From Pseudomonadota bacterium (GTDB lineage: Bacteria; Pseudomonadota; Alphaproteobacteria; Acetobacterales; Acetobacteraceae), in contig JAJZBM010000004.1 in the NCBI GenBank assembly GCA_021798915.1, positions 1 to 64,000 on the forward strand: 64,000 nucleotides of DNA, given 5' to 3'. The translations under genes and the position numbers were made by a program. The notes under the pieces were generated by a model that ran no database searches, was not told the origin of the DNA, and was given only the letters and a program-made list of their open reading frames with translations. Below are positions 1 to 7,207 of this stretch, in pieces; position 1 is the first letter of the stretch; the number at the start of each line of letters is the position of its first letter.

Positions 1-130
1 GGTCATGGATGGCTCAGCGCTCCCGAGCAAGGCCGCCTTCGACGCAATTAAACGCAAAACAAGCCCGCAAGCCGCCATAACCGGCCTCGCGCCGAGACCG
101 CTAAACTTCAGTCCGACAGGCTGCTAGAGA

Positions 131-345
131 AAAGCGGTTCTTTTTTGTAAAAAAGAACCAAAAAACTTCTGTCCTGGAGTGCTGTGCCGACGGCGATGCC
201 ACGCGAAGGAAACGAAGGGTGGGGCTCAGAACCCACTCAAATCGAGTTTTCAGGGTATTAAACCACTAAAAACGGCAGTGCTTTCAGCGTTACCGCAACG
301 AATAAGAGTTTTTTGGTTCCTTTTTTAAAAAAGCTGTTTTTGCTC
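131..345. repeat. Dispersed double-hairpin inverted-repeat element, copy A
   Basis: The left end holds a near-perfect hairpin at 136-159 (GGTTC, T run, A run, GAACC) followed by CAAAAAACTT. The right end (about 306-343) carries an imperfect inverted copy, AGTTTTTTGGTTCC then T and A runs. The first 70 bases align with copy B at 27575-27655: hairpin, CAAAAAACTT, then a GC-rich core with GTGCC, GGCGAT and GCGAAG blocks. This is MITE-like architecture, but I see no target duplication and no transposase. Bases 1-130 and 346-533 show no gene or RNA that I recognise; the small minus-strand reading frame at 325-510 has no family features. Confidence 0.6.
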
Positions 346-533
346 TACCCATAAAACGCCCCGGAAAAAATTCCTGCCACTATCCACCTCGCTGCAGGGC
401 CATTCGGCTTGCCCTGGGCGGGTGCTCTCGGTTGGGGGCGCTCCCGCACGGAGGATTTTTCGTGGCATTCCCTGATGATTTTCGTCAAACGGGATTGACC
501 TTGGTGTCATGCTTCGGAAACATTAGGTCTGCG

Positions 534-1373
534 ATGAGCTATAAATCTCCCCGGCGGCCGCAGTTTTTCTATACCACCGCGCCCCTGCCCTGCCCCTATG
601 TCGCGGGGCGAACGGAGCGGAAGCTGGTTACCGAAATCACTGGCCCCGATGCCGAGGCCATGCATGACCGGCTTTCGCGTGCCGGTTTCCGGCGCAGCCA
701 CAACATCGCCTATGCCCCGGTCTGCCCGGGCTGCCAAGCCTGCGTTGCGATCCGCATCGATGCCGCCCGGTTCGAGGGTGGTCGGCGGGCGCGGCGGGTC
801 TGGCGGGCGAATGCGGCGACCGAGGGGTTCGAGGTGCCGGCGCGCGCGACGGCCGAGCAATTCCATCTCTTTCAGCAATACCAGCGCCATCGCCATGGTG
901 ATGGCGACATGGCGGCGATGAGTTTCTACGATTATCGTGCGATGGTCGAGGATACCCCGATCGAAACCTTCATCGTCGAATTCCGTGACCCCGATGACCG
1001 GCTGGTCGGCGCGTGCCTCACCGACCGGCTGAGCGACGGGCTATCGGCGGTTTACAGTTTCTTCGCCGCCGATCTCGCCCGCCGCTCGCTCGGCACGCTG
1101 ATGGTGCTGTGGCTGGTGGAGCGGGCCCGGGATCTGGATTTGCCCTATGTCTATCTCGGCTATTGGGTGCCGGAGAGCCCGAAGATGGCCTATAAGGCGA
1201 AATTCGCACCGAGCGAGGTGCTGACCGGCGGCGTCTGGCGCCCGCTCGGCGGCGGTTCCGGCGGACATGAGGCCGGCCTTCATGACCCCATCGCGCGCAC
1301 CTCTCTCGGGCAAGCCGAGGATGCCGCCCCGCCTCCCCTCGCCGCTCCCATCCGCCCCGAGAGCGCCGGATAA
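534..1373 (+). CDS. bpt: Aspartate/glutamate leucyltransferase (bacterial N-end rule, ATE/Bpt family)
   Basis: This enzyme transfers leucine (or arginine) from aminoacyl-tRNA to proteins with N-terminal Asp or Glu, marking them for ClpS/ClpAP degradation in the cytoplasm. The product is 279 aa from the ATG at 534, a little longer than the usual 240-250 aa because of a poorly conserved tail. Near the N-terminus it has the family cysteine pattern: PCPYV, then VCPGCQACVAIRID. The C-terminal transferase half includes YLGYWVPESPKMAYKAKF. An in-frame start at 432 would add 34 residues with no family similarity, so I prefer 534, although its ribosome binding site is weak. It is monocistronic, with repeat element copy A upstream. 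Confidence 0.9.
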   Translation: MSYKSPRRPQFFYTTAPLPCPYVAGRTERKLVTEITGPDAEAMHDRLSRAGFRRSHNIAYAPVCPGCQACVAIRIDAARFEGGRRARRVWRANAATEGFEVPARATAEQFHLFQQYQRHRHGDGDMAAMSFYDYRAMVEDTPIETFIVEFRDPDDRLVGACLTDRLSDGLSAVYSFFAADLARRSLGTLMVLWLVERARDLDLPYVYLGYWVPESPKMAYKAKFAPSEVLTGGVWRPLGGGSGGHEAGLHDPIARTSLGQAEDAAPPPLAAPIRPESAG

Positions 1374-1463
1374 ATATCTTCAACCAATCTCTCTTTGCAA
1401 GAAAATGCGCCGCCCGAGGCGATTTGCCGCCAGGGAATTCGTTAATTAAAAATTAATTTTCAG

Positions 1464-1491
1464 TTGACAATGCCATTTTTGTAATTAATAT
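1464..1491 (+). promoter_or_regulatory. Putative sigma-70 promoter in an AT-rich island
   Basis: A perfect -35 box TTGACA (1464-1469) is followed after 16 bp by TAATAT (1486-1491). It lies in a strikingly AT-rich stretch (1438-1500) made of TTAATTAA and AATTAATATTAATT palindromes, within an otherwise GC-rich window. It points at the Hint-domain gene, which would have a leader of about 185 nt. Confidence 0.5.
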
Positions 1492-1526
1492 TAATTAAAC
1501 ATCGCGTGCGGCCTTCCTCCTTTCAA

Positions 1527-1595
1527 TACGCGTCGCACTCAGTACGCGTCGCACTCAGTGCGTCCAACATGCGATGCAGTCCATCATGCGATGCA
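1527..1595. repeat. Two sets of short direct repeats in the leader of the Hint gene
   Basis: A 16-bp unit, TACGCGTCGCACTCAG, is repeated perfectly in tandem at 1527-1542 and 1543-1558. It is followed by two copies of CATGCGATGCA at 1568-1578 and 1585-1595, a 17-bp period. The regular spacing between promoter and start codon suggests protein binding sites or a replication-slippage tract. The remainder of 1374-1680 holds the AT-rich promoter and a ribosome binding site (AAAGGA near 1667), and nothing else that I can see. Confidence 0.6.
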
Positions 1596-1680
1596 TAGGT
1601 CGCTCCGGCGGCCCTGATTTCTACCCGACCACGTCACGACCCGAGGCTGGCATCCCGAAGATAACAAAAGGAATGACGCC

Positions 1681-3441
1681 GTGAGTGGAAGCAATGTCGA
1701 AGTCGTCAACAACGGAAGCATAGGCACGCTTTCCAGCTCGCAGAGCTATATCATCATAGCGGCGGAGCAGGGTGGGACCGTCGATATCACGTCGGGGGCG
1801 ACCATCACGGTTGCCAACCTGTCGGTCCAGCAGGGTGGGTTTTCGAACACTTCGCCGCCCACCTATTATCCGCCGGGCGCGATCGTCATCGATGGCGGCG
1901 TCCTCGACAATACTGGCACCGCCGTCATCGGCGGCCTGGTCGAGATCGAAAACGGCGGCTCGGCCAGCCTCAGCCTCGCCTCTCCGAACTCGACCATCAA
2001 CGGCGTCACCGCGACCCCCGGCACGATCGATGTCGTCGGGACGAGTGCGGTCAGCCTCACCTACGCCCAGGGCGTCACCGCGTTCGGCGGCATCGTCGAT
2101 TACGCGAATCCCGGCGGCACAGCCACGCCCGGCGGCACGACGACGGTCAACGACATCATCGCCAATCTCGGCAGTTTCGCCGATTTCACCGCCGGCGACA
2201 CGATCGACCTCAGCGGCTACGCACCCGGCACGGCCTTCGCCGTTACCCCGCTTTCTTCCCCCATTCTCGACGTCTCAGAGACCAGCACCCCGTCCTTGGG
2301 CAACGTCTATGACCTGACCGACACGATCGGCGGCACCACCTCCACCATCGCGACGATCAACGCCATCGACGGCGCAACCCCGGTTTTCAACACGTCCAAC
2401 GACACGGTGACCGCCTGCTACGCCGCGGGGACGCGGATCCTGACGGTGCGCGGCGAAGTGGCGGTGGAGGCCTTGCGGGTCGGCGATCTCGTCGTCACCT
2501 TCGCCGGCGGCGGCGCGCCCCTCAAGCCGGTGCGATGGGTCGGCTATCGCCATGTCGATCTCACCACCCATGCCAGCCCCGAGCAGGTGCGCCCGGTGCG
2601 GCTCACCGCCGGCACTCTCGCCCCCGGCCTGCCGCATCGCGACCTCGTGCTCTCGCCCGGCCATGCGATCTGCATCGACGACCAGCTGATCGATGTCGAG
2701 CGGCTCTTGAACGGCGTCACCGTGACGCAGGACATGGAGGCGACCAGCGTCACCTACTACCATATCGAACTCGACGAACACGACCTCGTGCTCGCCGAGG
2801 GGGTGTTCTCCGAGACCTATCTCGACACCGGCAATCGCGGGCAGTTCGCCAATGCCGGCAATGTCATAGCGCTGCATCCTGATTTCCTGCCGCAGCAGGA
2901 CAAATCGGTCGGCGCCTGCCGGCCGTGGCTCACCGGCGGGGAACGCCTCGCCGCGATCCGCGCCCGGCTGATCGGGGTGATCGAGGCGGACGGATATCGC
3001 GTGACCGAGGAACCCGACCTCCGCCTCGTCTCCGGCGGATGGCAGAATTCCCCCGAAGCCAGTGACGGCGCGAATTTCCGTTTCGCCCTGCCCCGCGTCG
3101 CCGGTGATGTCCATCTCCGCTCGCGGGTCTGGATGCCTGGCGGGCTTTCCGCCGAGAGCGAGGATATGCGCCGGCTCGGCGTGCGGGTGCGGCGTCTGGT
3201 CGCGCTCGGCCCGGCCGGGCGCCGCGAAATCGCCCTCGACGATCCCGCCCTCATCGCCGGGTTTTATGCCGTGGAGCGGGATGGTGACGTTGCCTGGCGC
3301 TGGACCAACGGCGCAGCGCTGATCCCGGCTGGCCTGCTCGGCGATGCCACCGCCCTCGAGGTCTCCCTGGTGGGCACCGGATCGTATTGGGAAGCGCCGG
3401 CCGAAGACGGCACCGGGGACGCCATGCGGCTCTCTGCCTGA
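1681..3441 (+). CDS. Hint-domain (Hint_2) protein with beta-rich N-terminal region
   Basis: The GTG start at 1681 has AAAGGA about 8 nt upstream; the product is 586 aa. Residues 1-240 are low-complexity, rich in Gly, Ser, Thr and Asn, with repeated beta-strand patterns like secreted beta-helix proteins. A Hint (hedgehog/intein-type) module starts at Cys246 (CYAAGTRILTVRGEVAVEAL) and runs to about residue 390, with the LSPGHAICIDDQLI and later Asn-Ala-Gly segments of the alphaproteobacterial Hint_2 family. Residues 390-586 match nothing I know. Hint modules can cleave autocatalytically at their leading Cys, but processing here is not established. There is no classical signal peptide, so export would need another route such as type I secretion. 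The function is unknown. Confidence 0.75.
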   Translation: MSGSNVEVVNNGSIGTLSSSQSYIIIAAEQGGTVDITSGATITVANLSVQQGGFSNTSPPTYYPPGAIVIDGGVLDNTGTAVIGGLVEIENGGSASLSLASPNSTINGVTATPGTIDVVGTSAVSLTYAQGVTAFGGIVDYANPGGTATPGGTTTVNDIIANLGSFADFTAGDTIDLSGYAPGTAFAVTPLSSPILDVSETSTPSLGNVYDLTDTIGGTTSTIATINAIDGATPVFNTSNDTVTACYAAGTRILTVRGEVAVEALRVGDLVVTFAGGGAPLKPVRWVGYRHVDLTTHASPEQVRPVRLTAGTLAPGLPHRDLVLSPGHAICIDDQLIDVERLLNGVTVTQDMEATSVTYYHIELDEHDLVLAEGVFSETYLDTGNRGQFANAGNVIALHPDFLPQQDKSVGACRPWLTGGERLAAIRARLIGVIEADGYRVTEEPDLRLVSGGWQNSPEASDGANFRFALPRVAGDVHLRSRVWMPGGLSAESEDMRRLGVRVRRLVALGPAGRREIALDDPALIAGFYAVERDGDVAWRWTNGAALIPAGLLGDATALEVSLVGTGSYWEAPAEDGTGDAMRLSA

Positions 3442-3514
3442 GCGAAAGCTGGCCCCAGCCGGCCGACCCACGCACCGGCTTGATTGACGGGGGAAACGCG
3501 GCGCTGTTAGCCTG

Positions 3515-3710
3515 AGCGGGATGGTTCCTCGGGAGGGGATGAAAAGGGAACGCGGTGCAATGCCGCGGCTGCCCCCGCAACTGTAAACGGCGAGCCGACC
3601 ATCGGCATGCCACTGGGATTGCAGCCCATGGGTTATGGGCTGAGCCCCGGGAAGGTGATGGTCGGCGTGGGAGCCGCGAGCCAGGAGACCTGCCATCACC
3701 GACGTCAACG
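3515..3710 (+). promoter_or_regulatory. Cobalamin (B12) riboswitch
   Basis: The conserved core elements occur in order. GGTTCC and GGGAA flank the first helix (about 3523-3550). The motif GCTGCCCCCGCAACTGTAA lies near 3568-3586. GCCACTGG follows at about 3608, then GGGAAGGTG near 3649-3657. The B12 box AGCCAGGAGACCTGCC is at 3679-3694. The element sits 85 nt upstream of a NiCoT-family permease, which fits cobalamin-repressed cobalt uptake. The edges are approximate. I see no clear intrinsic terminator after it, so control may be at translation initiation. Confidence 0.95.
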
Positions 3711-3778
3711 GCGCCGCAGCGGGCGGGGATTCCCTCTGCGTTTCATGCCGAAGACAGGCGACGTCATACAGGTGTCTC

Positions 3779-4846
3779 ATGTCTTTTCTCTCGCCTGCCA
3801 AAAACCGCCCCCCCGCCGGGCCATCGCTCCGCCCCGCGATCATCCGCATGTATACCGTGCTGCTCGGCCTCAACCTCGCGGCCTGGGTCTGGGCGCTGGT
3901 GCTGTTTCGCCACCAGCCGGTGCTGCTCGGCACCGCTCTCCTCGCGTATGGGTTCGGGCTGCGTCACGCCGTCGATGCCGACCATATCGCGGCGATCGAC
4001 AACGTCACCCGCAAGCTCATGCAGCAGGGCAAGCGGCCGGTCAGCGTCGGCTTCTTCTTCGCGCTCGGCCATTCCAGCGTCGTCCTGCTCGCCGCCGCGG
4101 CCATCGCCGGGACGGCGAAGGCGCTGGCGTCACAGATGGATATCGCGAAAAGCGTCGGGGGCGTCGTCGGCACGCTGGTTTCGGCGCTATTTTTGTTCGC
4201 GATCGCGGCGATGAATCTCGTCATCCTGCGGGCGGTGTGGCGGACGTTCCGGCATGTGCGCCAGGGCGGCGTCTATGTGGAGGCGGATCTCGACCTGCTG
4301 CTGAACAGCCGCGGCCTGCTCGCCCGCCTGTTCCGCCCGCTGTTCCGGCTGGTCACCAAGGGCTGGCACATGTTTCCGCTCGGCTTTCTGTTCGGCCTCG
4401 GCTTCGATACCGCGACCGAGGTGGCGCTGCTCGGCATCTCGGCGACCGAGGCCGCCAAGGGCCTGTCGCTCTGGTCGATCATGGTGTTCCCCACCCTCTT
4501 CACTGCCGGCATGTCGCTGATCGACACCACCGATGGTGTGCTCATGCTCGGCGCCTATAATTGGGCCTTCGTCAAGCCGATGCGCAAACTCTACTACAAC
4601 CTCACCATCACCGTGGTTTCGGTGGTGGTCGCGGTGGTGATCGGCGGGATCGAGGCGTTGGGCCTGATCGGTGATCAGTTCGGGCTCGGCGGCTGGTTCT
4701 GGGATGGCATCGGCGCCCTCAACGATAATTTCGGCAGCCTCGGCTTCATCATCATCGGGATTTTCATCGCCGCTTGGATCGTGTCCCTGGTGGTCTATCG
4801 CTATCAAGGGCTCGACGAGATCGACATCGCCGCCGGGCGGCAGTGA
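3779..4846 (+). CDS. NiCoT-family cobalt/nickel permease (HoxN/NixA type)
   Basis: This inner-membrane secondary transporter of divalent Co or Ni is 355 aa. The family signature RHAVDADHIAAIDNVTR is near residues 61-77, in the second membrane helix, and further conserved blocks are GHSSVV and LGFDTATEVALL. About eight hydrophobic segments are visible. It lies directly behind a cobalamin riboswitch, so cobalt for corrin synthesis is the likely physiological substrate. That assignment comes from regulation, because NiCoT sequence alone does not separate Co from Ni well. It seems monocistronic; the next gene is convergent. Confidence 0.9.
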   Translation: MSFLSPAKNRPPAGPSLRPAIIRMYTVLLGLNLAAWVWALVLFRHQPVLLGTALLAYGFGLRHAVDADHIAAIDNVTRKLMQQGKRPVSVGFFFALGHSSVVLLAAAAIAGTAKALASQMDIAKSVGGVVGTLVSALFLFAIAAMNLVILRAVWRTFRHVRQGGVYVEADLDLLLNSRGLLARLFRPLFRLVTKGWHMFPLGFLFGLGFDTATEVALLGISATEAAKGLSLWSIMVFPTLFTAGMSLIDTTDGVLMLGAYNWAFVKPMRKLYYNLTITVVSVVVAVVIGGIEALGLIGDQFGLGGWFWDGIGALNDNFGSLGFIIIGIFIAAWIVSLVVYRYQGLDEIDIAAGRQ

Positions 4847-4912
4847 AGCCATAGCGGTTACAACCCTGCCCGGCGTTTCGGTCCGCAGCGATGGGGAAAA
4901 GCCCTGGCTGGT

Positions 4913-6934
4913 TTATTCCTGCGCGGCGAGAATCCGCGCCGCTGACGCCGGCGCCACGCCATCGTCGCGGCCGAGCCGCGGGCTGGCGGGAAATGTCAGC
5001 CAGGGCTTGGGGCGGCGGGGAAACGGGGCCAGATTGCGGTTGCCCGAACTCAGCGACAGATTGGGGTTCCAATACGGATCCTGATCGAGGATTTCGCCCC
5101 AGCGCGCCCGCATATAGGCGATTTCGGCGTAATAGCGCCGCGCCCTCTCGCCGCCAAGATCCTTGCCGCGGCTGGCCGATTCGAGATGATAGAGTTCGGC
5201 GAACGGCGTCCAGAGATTGCGATAGCCGAGCGCCTGGATGCGAAGGCAGAGATCGACGTCGTTGAAGGCGACGGTGAGATGCGCCTCATCGAAGCCACCC
5301 GCCTCCAGAAAGACGGATTTACGCACCGCGAGACACGCGGCAGTGACCGCCGAGGTCGAACGCGCGACCCGCAGGAGATCGAACGCCCCAGGCGCGTCGC
5401 GCCTCTCGTAACAGTAATAATGGCCAGCGACCCCCTCCGGCCAGCCCATGCCGAGAATGACGCCGGCATGCTGGATGGTGTCATCGGCATAGAGCAGCTT
5501 GGCGCCGACCGCGCCGATCTCCGGCCGGAGCGCGTTCGAGACCATCTCGCGCAGCCAACCCGGGCCGATGACATCGATGTCATTATTGAGCAGGAGCAGG
5601 ATTTCCCCACCCGCCGCAGCGACGGCGCGGTTATTGAGGCGGGAATAGTTGAACGGACCGGGCATCGGCAAAACCCGCACCCGCGCGTCTTGCGCCAGAC
5701 GCGCGTAGAGCGCCGCCGTCCTCGGCTCGCGGCTGTCATTGTCGGCGATGATCACCTCGATCGCCGGGTAATCGGTCCGCGTCAGCACGCCATCGAGGCA
5801 TCGTTCCAGCAATTCCGCCCGGTCGCGGGTCGGGATGATGATCGAAACCAGCGGCACCGCCGCGGGCAGCGGCCAGACGATGCGATGGCGATTTTCGCCC
5901 GGGATCGCCACCACTTGTGCCGCGCGGCCGTTCCGCGCGAGCACACGGGCGATTGCGGCGCGAGCGCGTGCCGCCTTTTCCGCCGCCTCTCGCGCATCGG
6001 GCGCCTCGTCGCGACGGCGATGGCAGAGCACGCTCGGGATGTGGCGGATATGGCCAGCGCCGGCGCTGAAAGCCGCCGCCAACGCGGTTTCATGCCACGC
6101 CGCCGCATCGCGGTCGGTCGGCAATCCGCCGCCGCGCGCCACGAGATCAGAGCGATAGGCGCTGAGCCCGGTCAGAAAATTCTGCTCCAGAAGCAGATCG
6201 GGATCGAAATCCGGCTTGAAATAGGGCGCCGCTCGCCGCCCTTGGGTGTCGCTCTCGTCCTCGTCGGCATAGAGGAGCGCGGCCTCGGGATGGGCGTTGA
6301 TCTCCGCCGCGAGTTCATAGAGCGCTTGCGGCGGCAGAAGATCGCCGGCGATGACCGGTACCACCCAAGGCGCCGACGGGGCCGGAAAATCGGCGACGAC
6401 GTCGTAGCGCTCGGCCGCGGTGGTGATGAGGCGGAGCCGATCATCGGCGGCGGCGGCGCGTTCGAGGCCGCGGTGCAGCGCCCCCGGCGAGGCGCCGCGT
6501 GTCGCAATCACCAAGCGCCAATGCCGATAAAGCTGATTTTCCAGGGCGGCGATGGTCGCGCGGATCCGCGCCAGCGAGTCGTCATGCACCGGCATGAACA
6601 GCAGGAACTCGGGCTGGATCGGCAATTGCCCGAGATGGCGGGCGATCGCGGTCCGATCGGCGGGCAGCAGCCGGTCATATTTGGCGATCCAGTTTTCGTA
6701 GGCGTTGGGGTTCTTGTGCTCGAAAACCGGCATCAGAAAGCGCCGCACCGGGCGCCACAGCATCCGCAGCACGGCGCCGATGGCGCGGTTGCGCCGCGCG
6801 AGCGCGCGCCCGGTCCGGATGCAGGCGAGCGAGAAGGCGGCCGGCGACAGCCCCCGCCGACCACCCGGCGCCGCGCCGGAACCATGGGTCGGAGAAAGGC
6901 GTATTTCGGGGCCGGCAGGAAAAGAACGGCTCAT
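4913..6934 (-). CDS. Family 2 glycosyltransferase, large tandem-domain protein
   Basis: A 673-aa protein from the ATG at 6934, which has GGGAAG about 8 nt upstream. Frame-open sequence beyond this point enters an AT-rich promoter region, so longer starts are unlikely. Residues from about 95-335 form a first, degenerate GT-A-like domain (LLYADEDESD). Residues about 350-600 form a canonical GT2 domain: VSIIIPTRDRAELLERCLDG, then LLLLNNDIDV as the metal-binding DxD equivalent, then FNDVDLCLRIQALGYR. The organisation resembles rhamnosyl/galactosyltransferases of O-antigen and capsule loci. Donor and acceptor are unknown. It is divergent from the glycosyltransferase at 7208. Confidence 0.85.
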   Translation of the reverse strand: MSRSFPAGPEIRLSPTHGSGAAPGGRRGLSPAAFSLACIRTGRALARRNRAIGAVLRMLWRPVRRFLMPVFEHKNPNAYENWIAKYDRLLPADRTAIARHLGQLPIQPEFLLFMPVHDDSLARIRATIAALENQLYRHWRLVIATRGASPGALHRGLERAAAADDRLRLITTAAERYDVVADFPAPSAPWVVPVIAGDLLPPQALYELAAEINAHPEAALLYADEDESDTQGRRAAPYFKPDFDPDLLLEQNFLTGLSAYRSDLVARGGGLPTDRDAAAWHETALAAAFSAGAGHIRHIPSVLCHRRRDEAPDAREAAEKAARARAAIARVLARNGRAAQVVAIPGENRHRIVWPLPAAVPLVSIIIPTRDRAELLERCLDGVLTRTDYPAIEVIIADNDSREPRTAALYARLAQDARVRVLPMPGPFNYSRLNNRAVAAAGGEILLLLNNDIDVIGPGWLREMVSNALRPEIGAVGAKLLYADDTIQHAGVILGMGWPEGVAGHYYCYERRDAPGAFDLLRVARSTSAVTAACLAVRKSVFLEAGGFDEAHLTVAFNDVDLCLRIQALGYRNLWTPFAELYHLESASRGKDLGGERARRYYAEIAYMRARWGEILDQDPYWNPNLSLSSGNRNLAPFPRRPKPWLTFPASPRLGRDDGVAPASAARILAAQE

Positions 6935-7018
6935 CCACAAGACTTCCCAATCACGTATCACGCTCATCGCCGCATGCCGGCCGTAGTAACACGCTTGTTT
7001 GCCGCAGACAAAGTAATC

Positions 7019-7047
7019 TTGGGTAATCTTGATCGAGACGATATAAT
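7019..7047 (+). promoter_or_regulatory. Putative promoter for the large glycosyltransferase gene
   Basis: TTGGGT (7019-7024), a 17-bp spacer and a perfect TATAAT (7042-7047) lie in an AT-rich divergent region (about 6985-7100). The -35 box falls within a 10-bp-period direct repeat of GTAATCTTG (7013-7021 and 7023-7031). It would give a leader of about 155 nt ahead of 7208. Confidence 0.5.
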
Positions 7048-7207
7048 GATAAAATATCGCCATTCGTTGTAAAATAGACACATGCCAAATAAAAACGTGG
7101 CTGCGCGAGAAAATTTTGCGCCCATCTCGGCGTTGCGATCCCTCCCGCGCCGGGCCAAACTCCGCCCCCGACATTCGACCGATTCCGGCGACGAAAAGGC
7201 CACTCCC

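Noticed and set aside
325-510. 61-aa minus-strand open frame near the window start
   Set aside because: It overlaps the hairpin repeat and the bpt leader, with no start signals or similarity.
2275-3933. 552-aa minus-strand open frame across the Hint gene and B12 riboswitch
   Set aside because: It covers the riboswitch and the 5' end of the permease in antisense, and has a random-like composition.
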